Source of the DNA: CAZDCD01 sp964503885
GTDB taxonomy: Bacteria > Bacteroidota > Bacteroidia > Bacteroidales > UBA10428
Direction: 5' to 3'
DNA: 64,000 nt
Assembly: GCA_964503885.1 (NCBI GenBank)
Contig: CAZDCD010000003.1
Span: forward strand, 62,001-126,000
The notes below the pieces were generated by a model, which made no database searches, was not told the DNA's origin, and was given only the letters and a program-made list of their open reading frames with translations. Of this stretch, positions 28,069-37,760 are shown piece by piece. Both the position numbers and the translations under genes were made by a program. Every line of letters begins with the position of its first letter. Positions within the stretch are counted from its first letter, which is position 1.

Positions 28069-29007
28069 TTAAACGATAAAATTCGAACTTATCGATTTAT
28101 ATTTATATACTTTATTGATCACGTCTGCGAAAAGATCGGCAACAGACAGTACCTTAATCTTTTCACTATGTTTCTTAAGTGGAATGGAGTCTGTTACAGC
28201 AATTTCGGCGATTGCCGATTTATCAATCCTGTCGTATGCCGGACCTGATAAAACCGGGTGTGAAACCACCACCCGGATGCTTTTTGCCCCCATGTCTTTC
28301 ATCAGGTTTGCGGCCAGGCAGATGGTGCCGGCAGTATCGATCATATCGTCCACAATAATCACATTCTTGTCTTTGACATCACCAATCACTTTAATCTCTT
28401 CCACCACATTCGCTTTTTTGCGAAACTTATAACAGATAACCATTTCAGTCTGAAGAAACCTCGAATATGCATTTGCCCGCTTTGTGCCTCCCATATCCGG
28501 TGCGGCCACTACCAGGTTGTCGAGTTCGAGACTTCGAATATAAGGGACAAACAACGTTGAGGCATAAAGGTGATCCACAGGCACATTAAAAAAACCCTGT
28601 ATCTGGTCTGCATGAAGATCCATGGTCATTACACGGTCGACACCTGCCGCGGTAAGAAGATCGGCCACAAGTTTAGCCCCGATAGAACATCGCGGTTTGT
28701 CCTTCCTGTCCTGCCGGGCAAGTCCAAGATATGGCATCACAGCTACCACTTTATAGGCCGATGCCCTCTTGGCAGCATCGATCATCATCAATAATTCCAT
28801 CAGGTTATCGGCCGGGGGATATGTAGACTGGACTAAAAATACGATACAACCTCTTACCGATTCATCATAGTAAGGTTGAAATTCGCCATCGCTGAATTCC
28901 AGAACCGATGTCCTACCCAACTCTGTACCAAAACTTTTGGTGATTTTGTCTGCCAGATAGGTTGTAGCCCTGCCTGAAAAAAACTTTATTGGTGCTTTAA
29001 TTTTCAT
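28069..29007 (-). CDS. prs: Ribose-phosphate pyrophosphokinase (PRPP synthetase)
   Basis: Makes PRPP from ribose 5-phosphate and ATP, feeding purine, pyrimidine, histidine and NAD synthesis. At 312 residues it is of normal size. Motifs: FSDGEFQPYYDESVRGCIVF, the catalytic-loop PYLGLARQDRKDKPR, MDLHADQIQGFFNVPVDHLY, and the PRPP loop NVIIVDDMIDTAGTI. It is the first gene of the operon with rplY and pth, 105 bases upstream of rplY. Confidence 0.97.
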   Translation of the reverse strand: MKIKAPIKFFSGRATTYLADKITKSFGTELGRTSVLEFSDGEFQPYYDESVRGCIVFLVQSTYPPADNLMELLMMIDAAKRASAYKVVAVMPYLGLARQDRKDKPRCSIGAKLVADLLTAAGVDRVMTMDLHADQIQGFFNVPVDHLYASTLFVPYIRSLELDNLVVAAPDMGGTKRANAYSRFLQTEMVICYKFRKKANVVEEIKVIGDVKDKNVIIVDDMIDTAGTICLAANLMKDMGAKSIRVVVSHPVLSGPAYDRIDKSAIAEIAVTDSIPLKKHSEKIKVLSVADLFADVINKVYKYKSISSNFIV

Positions 29008-29284
29008 CTGTTATAGGTTTCAGTTACTGATTGAAAATTTCACGCGCTGCAAATGTAAAAAATAACTTGGCAATAATACTTCCAGACTTTTTATAAATTT
29101 ACCGACCACTCATTAAGAGAATGTTCTTTTTAATGAGTGAAAAAGCACATAATAATAAAACATTCAATCGATTAACCTACCTATTCGTTGTAAAAACTTT
29201 TTTCAGGACAGGCAATGCATACCAAACAGAATATGCCTGATTCATGAAGAGTGCCTGTTAGGGAATTGTTAGCCGCTAAAAAAA

Positions 29285-32200
29285 TCAAACCAGGCAATAT
29301 TTACAGATTTTTTCCAGCAGCAATTCTTTATTTATAGGTTTTGACACGTAATCATCACAACCTGCATCAAGGGAACGTTGCCTGTCCGATTCTGAAGCAA
29401 AAGCGGTCTGTACGATAACCGGCAATTCCGGCCTGATCTTTTTAATTTGTCTGGTTGCTTCCAGGCCGTTCATGACCGGCATTTTAATATCCATAAGAAC
29501 AAGGTTTATACCGCTGTTTGATCTGATAATCTCCAACGCTTCCTGACCATCTTCTGCATGCACGATCCGGATGCCATTCCTGCCTAGTAGTTCTTCAAGG
29601 AACAGGCGGCTGATGGTGTCGTCGTCGGCTACCAGAACCGTGATATCGGAAAGAGCAATGGCCGGAGTTGTTATATCTGATAAACCGTTCTCCGGTGTCC
29701 TTCTGGCGGCATTGTATGGCATTGTGAAAAAAAATGTCGATCCGTGGCCTTCTTCCGATTCTATCCATATGTGTCCACCCAGCATTTCAACATAGGCTTT
29801 TGTAATCGACAGCCCGAGCCCGGCACCATCGTATGCTTTGATCCCGGGATTATCTCCCTGACGGAAACGCTCAAAAATCTTTTCCTGTAAATCAGCGTGT
29901 ATGCCCGGTCCGGTATCCTTCACATAAAATTCGAGTGTATTGTTTTTCTTACTATATCCAAAAATAACCTGTCCGCTATCTGTATATTTCAATGCGTTTT
30001 TTATCAGGTTTGAAAGGATCTGGCTGAGTTTTGTTTCATCGGTGATTATCAGGCTTTCAACGAAAGAGATATCCTTAACGCAGGCAAACTGCAGATTCCG
30101 GTTTTCAGCTTCGGGCTTGAAAAAGGCATATAGGCTGTCAATCATCTTATTAATATTTGTACGCTCCATCTTCACTTCCACCTGACCAGCCTCGATCTTT
30201 GAAATATCGATCAGATCGTTGATGATATTGAGCATACGCAATCCACTCTGCTGAATAACATAGATGTATTTCTGCTGCTGTTCACCGGTGAGCTCAGGTA
30301 CCCTGAGAAGTTCTGTAAATCCAAGTATTCCGTTCATGGGAGTTCTGATCTCATGGCTCATGTTTGCAAGGAAAGCAGTTTTCAGGCGGTCGCTTTCTTC
30401 TGCCTTCTCTTTGGCACGAACAAGATCTTCCTCCATCTTCTTGCGGTAACTGATATCACGAGCGATTGAAAGTATATGAGGTTTTCCGTTGACCGGAATA
30501 ATAACGGCAGATATAAGACCCGTTCTTATCTCCCCGTTCTTCATGATGAAAGAAGCTTCGAGGTTATCCACCACCCCATTTTCCTTCAGCCCGTTAATCA
30601 GACTCTTCCGCTGATCGGGTTTCGCCCAGATATTTAACTCATCTGTTGATTTTCCTATCACTTCATGATATGTATATCCGGTAATTTCAACAAATCCGGA
30701 ATTTACATCCACGTATTTTCCATCAAGCGTGCTTATATTTATAGCATCTGGACTTGTATAAAAAGTCGCCCTGTACTTTTTTTCACTTTCTTCGGCTTTT
30801 CTTTTGGCTGCTTTCAGTTCTTTGTTGATATTTTGTATCCGTTGAAGGCTTTTCACAAGCTCTTCATTCTGTGCCAGGTATTCTTCGTTCAGCGAGTGGT
30901 ACTCTCTATTCTGCCTATGCAACGCTTCTTCAGATTTCTTTCTGTCGGTAATGTCCTGAACCATAGATAGATAATACAAAACTTTGTCGTCAGGACCACG
31001 CACGGTGGTGGAGATCAGGCTTCCCCACAGAAGCTCTCCGTTCTTTCTCACATAGAGCTTTTCAACTTTTATCTGGTCAATTTCGCCACGGGTAAGGGCC
31101 AGAACCAGTTCCCTGTCATTTTCAACACGGTCGGGGTGTGTAATATCGGAAAAAGTAACCGACTTTAATTCTTTCCGGGTATAGCCGAACATTTTACAGA
31201 AAGCGGGATTTGCATTGATGAACCGGAAACTGGTATCTGCAATGGCTATCCCGAACTGCCCTTCCTCAAATATTCTACGGAACCGTTCCTCACTCTCCCT
31301 GAGAATTTTTTCGGCTTCTTTTCTGTCTGTAATATCTTTTACGAATGAAATGGAGATTTTTTTGTTATCGAATTCCACTAAATCAATAGCCACTTCAACA
31401 GGGAACATGGTTCCGTCTTTTCGCTTATGCATTGTTTCTATGGCAATTGATCCCTGTTTCTTTGTCCTGTTTCTGCGATTTCTCCATCCATCCATATTGA
31501 GGTTGGCATCCAGATCCCATATCTTCAGTTTGCATAATTCATCCCGTGTATAACCGGAGTTTTTACAGGCGTGTTCATTTGCATATAAGATATCTCCGTC
31601 GTCGCCGACCTGGAAAATCCCGATCTGGGAATGATCGATGCCAAACTGGGTTAATCTAAGTTTTTCTTCGGCTATTTTCCTTTCGGTAACGTCCCGGTAA
31701 TTTATTACTATAGCGTTAATATATGGTTTATCCAGCAGGTTTGTAGCTGTTCCTTCGGCCCACCATACCGAACCATCTTTACGCACTGCTCTGAATTGCG
31801 TACTTTCGGAACTTCCGGGAGTTTCTGCGACACGTTTGAACACTTTGAGTATACACTGACGGTCTTCCGGGTATATGGTTTCAAATCCGCTCCTGCCAAG
31901 CCTTTCATCGGTAGTATACCCTGTGATCACGGCTACATTGGGACTTTCATAAATCACCTTACCATCCTGTGCCACCAATGTTATGGCATCCGTACTGTGT
32001 TCGATCATTGCCCTGAAACGCCGCTCACTGGCCTGTAATGCCTCCTCAGCTTGTTTCCTGTCAGTAATATCCAGAATATGGGCAACGGACATACGTGGTG
32101 AACCGTCATCCTCATATATCCATTGTGCCCTCACCAGTGCCCATATTATATGGCCATCTTTATGGATATACCGTTTCTCGAATTCAGGTTCGCTCCGGTC

Positions 32201-33244
32201 ACCATCAATCATTTTTTTTATCCAGAGATTTCCGCGTTCAATATCATCCGGATGGGTAATGTTCTGAAGTGTTCCCGACAAAAGTTCCTCCTCGGAATAA
32301 CCGAACATTTTTGATAACATGGGATTAACGGCAATATACTGACCATCTGAGTTGATTATGCTCATCCCGGTCGGAGCATTGTCAAATGCAATCCTGAATT
32401 TCGTCTCGTTTTCACGAATTGCATTTTCAGCACGTTTTCGTTCCGTGATATCGCGTACCAGAGACAGTACCACATTTTTCGAACCGAGTTTAAAAAGCTG
32501 GGAATGGATCTCAACAGGAATTTTCCGCCCGTCCTTTGCTTTGTGAACCTGTTCAAAAGTAACGTTCTCACCGGCTATTACCCTTTTAACAAATGGTCTG
32601 ATATCAATTCCGGAATCGGGATCATCCAGATCTTCTGGTGCTATTGCCAAAATTTCCTGATGTGTATATCCCAGACGGTTGCATGCTACGTCATTCACCT
32701 CAATAAACCTGCCCAGTGTATTGTTTTTGTAAACCTCGTGCACAAATATTGCATCGGTTACGGCATTAAACAGGGTCAGGTAATGATCTTCGGTCTCGTG
32801 AAACGATTCTTTATATTGAACCCGATCAGTGATATCATTGAACGTTGTAAAAACTCTGGTTGGCTTCCTGCTTTTACCTGCAAACTCAGGAAAAGCATTA
32901 ATGGATATCCATCTGTGCTGACCCAGTCTCGGATTGAAAATTCCCATAACGGTATCTTCTACCTTTTTCCCGGTGGTAAGGGCAATTATTGAAGGATGTT
33001 CATCTGAAGGAAACGGACTACCATCTTCCCTAACTGCTTTCCATCCTTTATATGATGAGTCAAGCCCTATGAGCTGTTCACCGGAAAGACCAAGAATATG
33101 TTCGGCAGCCGGATTTGCCTCAATGATCACACCTTTGCTGTTCTGATAAATCACACCCAGCTCAATGGCATTGAATAGTTCACAGTACTTATACGATTTT
33201 TTTTTCACACCCGCTGCTTTGTACCTCGTGTTGCCGGACAACAT
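29285..33244 (-). CDS. Soluble hybrid histidine kinase with seven PAS units
   Basis: The largest gene in the window, 1319 residues and no membrane segment. Seven PAS domains span residues about 20-930; each has the RF/KF start and a PAC end such as DITDRKQAEEAL or DITERKIAEEKL. A coiled coil (HRQNREYHSLNEEYLAQNEE) lies before the last PAS. HisKA contains His964 in SHEIRTPMNGILGF. The HATPase domain has NLIKNALKYTDSG, DTGPGIHADLQ and GAGLGLSI. The receiver has VADDDTISR, Asp1252 in LMDIKMPVMNG and Lys in VSKPINKE. Some PAS units are very similar to each other, which suggests internal duplication. There is no output domain. Confidence 0.94.
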   Translation of the reverse strand: MLSGNTRYKAAGVKKKSYKYCELFNAIELGVIYQNSKGVIIEANPAAEHILGLSGEQLIGLDSSYKGWKAVREDGSPFPSDEHPSIIALTTGKKVEDTVMGIFNPRLGQHRWISINAFPEFAGKSRKPTRVFTTFNDITDRVQYKESFHETEDHYLTLFNAVTDAIFVHEVYKNNTLGRFIEVNDVACNRLGYTHQEILAIAPEDLDDPDSGIDIRPFVKRVIAGENVTFEQVHKAKDGRKIPVEIHSQLFKLGSKNVVLSLVRDITERKRAENAIRENETKFRIAFDNAPTGMSIINSDGQYIAVNPMLSKMFGYSEEELLSGTLQNITHPDDIERGNLWIKKMIDGDRSEPEFEKRYIHKDGHIIWALVRAQWIYEDDGSPRMSVAHILDITDRKQAEEALQASERRFRAMIEHSTDAITLVAQDGKVIYESPNVAVITGYTTDERLGRSGFETIYPEDRQCILKVFKRVAETPGSSESTQFRAVRKDGSVWWAEGTATNLLDKPYINAIVINYRDVTERKIAEEKLRLTQFGIDHSQIGIFQVGDDGDILYANEHACKNSGYTRDELCKLKIWDLDANLNMDGWRNRRNRTKKQGSIAIETMHKRKDGTMFPVEVAIDLVEFDNKKISISFVKDITDRKEAEKILRESEERFRRIFEEGQFGIAIADTSFRFINANPAFCKMFGYTRKELKSVTFSDITHPDRVENDRELVLALTRGEIDQIKVEKLYVRKNGELLWGSLISTTVRGPDDKVLYYLSMVQDITDRKKSEEALHRQNREYHSLNEEYLAQNEELVKSLQRIQNINKELKAAKRKAEESEKKYRATFYTSPDAINISTLDGKYVDVNSGFVEITGYTYHEVIGKSTDELNIWAKPDQRKSLINGLKENGVVDNLEASFIMKNGEIRTGLISAVIIPVNGKPHILSIARDISYRKKMEEDLVRAKEKAEESDRLKTAFLANMSHEIRTPMNGILGFTELLRVPELTGEQQQKYIYVIQQSGLRMLNIINDLIDISKIEAGQVEVKMERTNINKMIDSLYAFFKPEAENRNLQFACVKDISFVESLIITDETKLSQILSNLIKNALKYTDSGQVIFGYSKKNNTLEFYVKDTGPGIHADLQEKIFERFRQGDNPGIKAYDGAGLGLSITKAYVEMLGGHIWIESEEGHGSTFFFTMPYNAARRTPENGLSDITTPAIALSDITVLVADDDTISRLFLEELLGRNGIRIVHAEDGQEALEIIRSNSGINLVLMDIKMPVMNGLEATRQIKKIRPELPVIVQTAFASESDRQRSLDAGCDDYVSKPINKELLLEKICKYCLV

Positions 33245-33407
33245 AACGTTTCAGATGACTGCTTTTTAGTCCGGTAAAAAGAATTCTTTTAACCTAATTT
33301 ACAATTTTTTTTACAATTATCGGAGTTTGGATTAAAAAAATACATGCCTTTACGTGGGATCTGTTTGACATTATGCAACGTTTTTAATGACAGAAGAATA
33401 CAGGCAA

Positions 33408-34091
33408 TTATTGAGCTGAATTACCCGGTTTCATCCGGTTGAGAATTTCTGCCGTAGCTGTTGCACCTATTCTCGTGCATCCCAGCTCTTTCATGATCAG
33501 CAATCTTTCGAGCGTCCTTATTCCCCCGGCTGCTTTAATCTGTATCCCGGCATTGCAGTGCATTCTCATGAGCTGTATATCGCTTTCTTCTGCACCCCCG
33601 GTACCAAAACCTGTTGAAGTCTTAACCCAGTCGACATTTATGTGATTGCACAATTCGCACGCCTTGATCTTCTCGCTTTCGTTGAGATAACAGTTTTCAA
33701 ATATCACTTTAATCTTCGTATTTTTCGAATGAGCATACCGGGTAACTTGTTCAATTTCATGCTTAACATACTTATAATCACCTGATCTCAGTTTTCCGAT
33801 GTTCAACACCATATCAAGCTCACCTGCTCCCTGTTCAATGGCTTCTATAGCTTCGGCAAACTTTATGTTTGTTGTGGATGCACCATGAGGAAATCCAATT
33901 ACGGTACTTACAAGTACTTTGCTTTCAGCGAGTATTTTAGAAGCCAGTAGCACATCGGCAGGTCTTACACATACGGATGCTACTCCATATTCGTCGGCAA
34001 GTTTACACCCTTCAATAATCTCTTTTTCAGTAAGTTCAGGCTTCAACAAGGAATGATCGATCATTCCTGCAATTTCATTGTATGTATGCAT
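33408..34091 (-). CDS. deoC: Deoxyribose-phosphate aldolase
   Basis: Cleaves 2-deoxyribose 5-phosphate to glyceraldehyde 3-phosphate and acetaldehyde in deoxynucleoside catabolism. The 227-residue protein has IDHSLLKPELTEKEI, VSTVIGFPHGAS, ELDMVLNIGKLRSGDY, KVIFENCYL, the Schiff-base lysine region VDWVKTSTGFGTGGA (Lys near 160) and IKAAGGIRT. A longer frame reaches 34262, but it overlaps engB and adds nothing family-like; ATG 34091 starts at MHTYNEIAGMIDHS. It is the last gene of the operon, 28 bases after engB. Confidence 0.96.
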   Translation of the reverse strand: MHTYNEIAGMIDHSLLKPELTEKEIIEGCKLADEYGVASVCVRPADVLLASKILAESKVLVSTVIGFPHGASTTNIKFAEAIEAIEQGAGELDMVLNIGKLRSGDYKYVKHEIEQVTRYAHSKNTKIKVIFENCYLNESEKIKACELCNHINVDWVKTSTGFGTGGAEESDIQLMRMHCNAGIQIKAAGGIRTLERLLIMKELGCTRIGATATAEILNRMKPGNSAQ

Positions 34092-34119
34092 GGCTAAAAA
34101 TTTTTGATGTTCAATATTA

Positions 34120-34728
34120 TCAATGACTATTCCGGAAACTCGCAATAGATTTTTCAAGATACTCAAGAATTTCCTCTCTTCCTCTTTTTTGTATGGCGGA
34201 TGTGATAAAAATATCAGGCAGGCTTTCCCAGGATTTAAGCAGTTCCTTTTTATATGTTTCAATTTGCCGTGTCAGCTTTCCGGATTTAAGCTTATCGCTT
34301 TTGGTAAAACACAATACAAAAGGCACCTGATTTACTCCAAGCCATTCAATAAACTGCAGATCGATAGTTTGGGGATCGTGCCGGCTGTCGATCAGCAAGA
34401 AAAGAGAAACCAGATTCGTGCGTCTGAGCAGGTAATCGCTGATCATTTTCATAAATTCGTTACGCAATTTCTTTGAAATTTTGGCATAGCCGTAGCCGGG
34501 CAGGTCAACCAGAAACCAGTTGCCGTTAATCACAAAATGGTTGATCAGCCTGGTTTTGCCCGGAGTTGATGAGATACGTGCCAGTTTCCTGTGACCGGTA
34601 ATCATATTAATAAAGGATGATTTTCCGACATTCGACCTGCCCAGGAAAGCAAATTCAGGTTTATCAGGTCCGGGACAATCTTCTGCCCGGGAACTGCTGA
34701 CAAGGAATTTAGCTTCTTGAATAATCAA
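34120..34728 (-). CDS. engB: Ribosome biogenesis GTPase EngB (YsxC/YihA)
   Basis: A small TRAFAC GTPase needed for 50S subunit assembly. The 202-residue protein shows G1 GRSNVGKSSFI, G2/switch STPGKTRLINHF, G3 DLPGYGYA with the diagnostic KISKK after it, and G4 TKSDKLKSG; the C-terminal SAIQKRGREEIL is G5. The N-terminus contains AEDCPGPDKPEFAFLGRSN. It is third in the operon Dabb-manA-engB-deoC, 11 bases after manA. Confidence 0.97.
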   Translation of the reverse strand: MIIQEAKFLVSSSRAEDCPGPDKPEFAFLGRSNVGKSSFINMITGHRKLARISSTPGKTRLINHFVINGNWFLVDLPGYGYAKISKKLRNEFMKMISDYLLRRTNLVSLFLLIDSRHDPQTIDLQFIEWLGVNQVPFVLCFTKSDKLKSGKLTRQIETYKKELLKSWESLPDIFITSAIQKRGREEILEYLEKSIASFRNSH

Positions 34729-34739
34729 GGCGGTTCAAT

Positions 34740-35720
34740 TTATGGAATGGTCACTTCGAGTATCCTGCTGAAACCTGATGGTACCAGTTCCAGGTTTTTA
34801 ATGATGGCCGGAATAAGCACCGATTCACCTTTATCCGCTGTAATGTTCTCACCAGAACGGTAGCGTATGCTAATTTTACCCTCGATACAGATATAAATGA
34901 CACATGAATCGTTCATAATATAATCCCTTTCGATGCTCCGGTCAAATCCGATCAGGTTTGTGATAAAATAATTGCATGCAATGAGATTGGAAGGTTGATT
35001 TTTCTCCGATGCATACGATGTTTTATAGTGTGCCGAATGGGTGAAGTCAATTGCATCAAGGGCAAGACCGGTATGAAGCTCACGCAGGTTTCCCATTTCA
35101 TCTTTCCTGTCGTAATCGTAGATCCTGTAGGTAACATCAGATGTTTGCTGAATTTCGGCAAGCAATATGCCCGCACCGATTGCATGAACACGTCCGGCCG
35201 GCAGGAAAAATACATCACCAGGCATGGCTTTCTCGATATTCAGAATCTGCTCTACTGTTTTGCTTTGGAGATGTTTCAGGTATTCATCGGGTGTTATTTC
35301 ACGATTGAACCCTACCGTTATTTCAGCATTCTTATCAGATTGTATCACATACCACATCTCTGTCTTACCGTGTGAACCATGTCTTTTCATGGCAAGCTCA
35401 TCACCGGGATGAACCTGGATTGAGAGTTTATCGGTGGCATCAATGAACTTGATCAGCAATGGAAATTCCTTTCCGTATTTTTCGTACACATGGTCGCCTA
35501 CCAGATCACCCAAATATATCTCAATAAGTTCCTGCAGATTATTGCCCTCAAGAAATCCTTCTGAAACAACTGAGATGTTATCCCGCACACCCGAAATCTC
35601 CCAGCTTTCGCCTGCTTTACCAGATACAGCCGTCTTGTTCAGCATAGATTTTAACCTCCTGCCTCCCCAGATCTTATCCTTAACGATGGGATTGAATTTT
35701 AACGGATACAATTTGTTCAT
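34740..35720 (-). CDS. manA: Mannose-6-phosphate isomerase, class I
   Basis: Interconverts mannose 6-phosphate and fructose 6-phosphate, supplying GDP-mannose or allowing mannose use. It is a 326-residue cupin. The metal site is seen in LSIQVHPGDELAMKRHGSHGKTEMWYVI (quoted in part as LSIQVHPGDELA and GKTEMWYV), with the later ligand in PAGRVHAIGAGILLAEIQQ. The N-terminus has KDKIWGGRRL and GESWEISG, as in short type I enzymes of Gram-positives and Bacteroidota. It is second in its operon, 11 bases after the Dabb gene. Confidence 0.94.
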   Translation of the reverse strand: MNKLYPLKFNPIVKDKIWGGRRLKSMLNKTAVSGKAGESWEISGVRDNISVVSEGFLEGNNLQELIEIYLGDLVGDHVYEKYGKEFPLLIKFIDATDKLSIQVHPGDELAMKRHGSHGKTEMWYVIQSDKNAEITVGFNREITPDEYLKHLQSKTVEQILNIEKAMPGDVFFLPAGRVHAIGAGILLAEIQQTSDVTYRIYDYDRKDEMGNLRELHTGLALDAIDFTHSAHYKTSYASEKNQPSNLIACNYFITNLIGFDRSIERDYIMNDSCVIYICIEGKISIRYRSGENITADKGESVLIPAIIKNLELVPSGFSRILEVTIP

Positions 35721-35731
35721 TCGGGTTTATT

Positions 35732-36031
35732 TTAGGATTCAAAATCTACCACGGCAATAGTTACTCCTGCCTCATTGAGAAAATGCACAACCTTCTGGTG
35801 ATCGGGATGGTCAGAATACGCCTGCTGATCTTCCCTGGAATTAAACTCCGAGATCAAAACAAGATCAAAGGCTGCGGGCCGGGTGCTAATATTCAATCCT
35901 GTTTCAAGATGCCTGATCACACGGATCTTATCGTTCAGGGAATCGAGCAGTTCCTTTAATTTCAATATGTTGTCCTTTTTTAACTGTGCCGTATTGCCGC
36001 TAAGCCTGAACATAACAATATGTTTAATCAT
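35732..36031 (-). CDS. Dabb family (stress-responsive A/B barrel) protein
   Basis: A 99-residue ferredoxin-like alpha/beta-barrel protein. Features: the start MIKHIVMFRL (the typical His after the first strand), a central AAFDLVLISEFNSREDQQAY, and the C-terminal YSDHPDHQKVVHFL, all standard for the family. Members are dimeric and functionally diverse; no specific role can be assigned. First gene of the manA-engB-deoC operon. Confidence 0.88.
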   Translation of the reverse strand: MIKHIVMFRLSGNTAQLKKDNILKLKELLDSLNDKIRVIRHLETGLNISTRPAAFDLVLISEFNSREDQQAYSDHPDHQKVVHFLNEAGVTIAVVDFES

Positions 36032-36132
36032 AATTGCTTGCTTTTTGACAATGAATAACTAAATTGCAAAAGTAGAAAATTATATAATAGGACTAGCTTA
36101 CTGACTTTTAATTTAATCTCTCTTAAGACAAA

Positions 36133-36858
36133 ATGCTGGATCACATACATATATCGAACATTCTGTTTCTGGACATTGAAACCGTTCCGCAATACAAAGA
36201 ATATGAAGAGCTGCCTGAAAACTTTAAGCAGCTTTGGGATAAAAAATCATCGTATTTCAGGAATGACGAACAGGCGGCAGGAGATGTTTACGGAAGGGCC
36301 GGCATATATGCCGAGTTCGGCAAGATAATTTGCATTTCACTTGGCATTTTCGATGTGCGTCAGAATGTACCTAAACTCCGGATCAAATCGCTTTCCGGAG
36401 ATGATGAACGTAACATTTTATACGAATTCGGCGAAATGGCTGAAAGCCTGTGTAAAAAAAAGAACATTACTCTTTGTGCGCATAATGGCAAAGAGTTTGA
36501 TTTTCCGTATATTGCCCGACGCATGCTCATATGGGGACTAAAATTACCTGCGATCCTGGATATTGCCGGTAAAAAACCGTGGGAAACAAATCTCCTGGAT
36601 ACCATGGAACTCTGGAAGTTCGGCGATTATAAACATTATACTTCGCTTGAGCTGCTTTCAGCTATATTCGGATTATCCAACCCCAAAGATGAGATTGACG
36701 GGAGCATGATCGCAGAAATTTACCGGACCGGTAATGGCATGGAAAGTATTGTTACCTATTGTGAAAAGGATGTAATCGCCATAGCCCAGCTGTTGCTGAA
36801 ATATAAAGGAGAAGAGCCTGTTAAACCGGAGGATATAGTGAGGATACAGGAGGTTTAG
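36133..36858 (+). CDS. Predicted DEDDy 3'-5' exonuclease (PolB-like)
   Basis: A 241-residue stand-alone ribonuclease-H-fold exonuclease. Exo I is LFLDIETVP (Asp/Glu near residues 14 and 16), Exo II is CAHNGKEFDFPYIARRM (Asp near 122), and Exo III is YCEKDVIAIAQLLL with Y-x-x-x-D, which places it in the DEDDy group. It resembles the family annotated as predicted 3'-5' exonuclease related to PolB exonuclease domains and may act in DNA repair or RNA processing. It is divergently placed to the Dabb gene and not part of a visible operon. Confidence 0.88.
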   Translation: MLDHIHISNILFLDIETVPQYKEYEELPENFKQLWDKKSSYFRNDEQAAGDVYGRAGIYAEFGKIICISLGIFDVRQNVPKLRIKSLSGDDERNILYEFGEMAESLCKKKNITLCAHNGKEFDFPYIARRMLIWGLKLPAILDIAGKKPWETNLLDTMELWKFGDYKHYTSLELLSAIFGLSNPKDEIDGSMIAEIYRTGNGMESIVTYCEKDVIAIAQLLLKYKGEEPVKPEDIVRIQEV

Positions 36859-36890
36859 GAGTGTGGAGTTCAAGATTCTCCGCCTTTGCT

Positions 36891-36937
36891 AAACCTGTCT
36901 ACCGGCAGGCATGCGGCAGGTATGTTCAAGTAGGTTT
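36891..36937. repeat. Short palindromic intergenic repeat
   Basis: The 3' gap after the exonuclease gene contains AAACCTG...AGGTTT outer arms around TACCGGCAGGCATGCGGCAGG. Related CCTGC...GGCAGG palindromes occur at 54353-54371. It sits between convergent genes, so it could also serve as a bidirectional terminator. Confidence 0.45.
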
Positions 36938-36947
36938 AAAGCCTGTC

Positions 36948-37760
36948 TCACTGCAATATATTGTGTTTATAGGCAAAATGGTAAAGCAAACTTTTTAATT
37001 CTTCAGGTTTTTCAGCATGCAGCCAGTGCCCCGCCCCATCAATGGTTTGAATTTCGGCGCCGGGAAAACAGGCCCTGATCAGTGAAAAATCACGAAGCGT
37101 TATGTAGGGTGATTGGGCACCTTTTACGAACATTACAGGATAATCATGTTTTCTGACCTCTTCAGGTTCCAGTCCTGTAAAAAGATCGCCGATATGGATC
37201 CGCAATGCATCAATATTTAATTTCCAGTCAAATTTTCCGGGTCCTACACGGGTGAGATTCTTGAGCAAAAACTGCCTGATGCGCTCTGACCTGATATCTC
37301 CTGCCAGCATCTTGTCGGCCTCTTCACGGGAATACACCTTATGCACCGGGAACCTGTGAAGGATATCGATAATCTGCTGGTGAGTCAGCTGAAGTGCATT
37401 CATTTCATCATCGGGCATATAATGCCTGGGTGAGATATCAAGAACGATCAGTCCTTTCAGGCTTTCCGGGTTTCCGGCAGCAAAATACATCGCTGTTTTG
37501 CCTCCCATGGAATGCCCCATGATCAGGGGACGATCAATCGAACATTCTTCCATAAATGAGGCCAGGTCGCTGCTCATGGCGGCAAAACTATGATCGCTGC
37601 TGTGTGGTGACCGGCCATGATTCCGCTGGTCAGGCAGAAAAATTTCGAACCTGTCCTCAATACTTTTAGCAAAACTTACCCAGTTGTCTGACGCACCATA
37701 AAGTCCGTGCAAAATTATCAGGGGAATGCCCTGACCGTACTTTCTGTAAAACAGCTTCAT
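36948..37760 (-). CDS. Alpha/beta hydrolase (YbfF-like)
   Basis: A 270-residue soluble hydrolase. The nucleophile elbow is GHSMGGKTA with Ser84; the oxyanion region is LHGLYGASDNW; the catalytic His is in GAGHWLHAEKPEE. The DQRNHGRSPHS motif after strand 4 is characteristic of the YbfF/EPHX-like esterase group. It overlaps the pdxJ stop by one base (TGATG), so the two genes are translationally coupled. Substrate unknown. Confidence 0.92.
   Translation of the reverse strand: MKLFYRKYGQGIPLIILHGLYGASDNWVSFAKSIEDRFEIFLPDQRNHGRSPHSSDHSFAAMSSDLASFMEECSIDRPLIMGHSMGGKTAMYFAAGNPESLKGLIVLDISPRHYMPDDEMNALQLTHQQIIDILHRFPVHKVYSREEADKMLAGDIRSERIRQFLLKNLTRVGPGKFDWKLNIDALRIHIGDLFTGLEPEEVRKHDYPVMFVKGAQSPYITLRDFSLIRACFPGAEIQTIDGAGHWLHAEKPEELKSLLYHFAYKHNILQ

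Noticed and set aside
33408..34262. Longer deoC frame starting at 34262
   Set aside because: It overlaps engB by over 140 bases and adds 57 residues unlike any aldolase; the family starts at ATG 34091.
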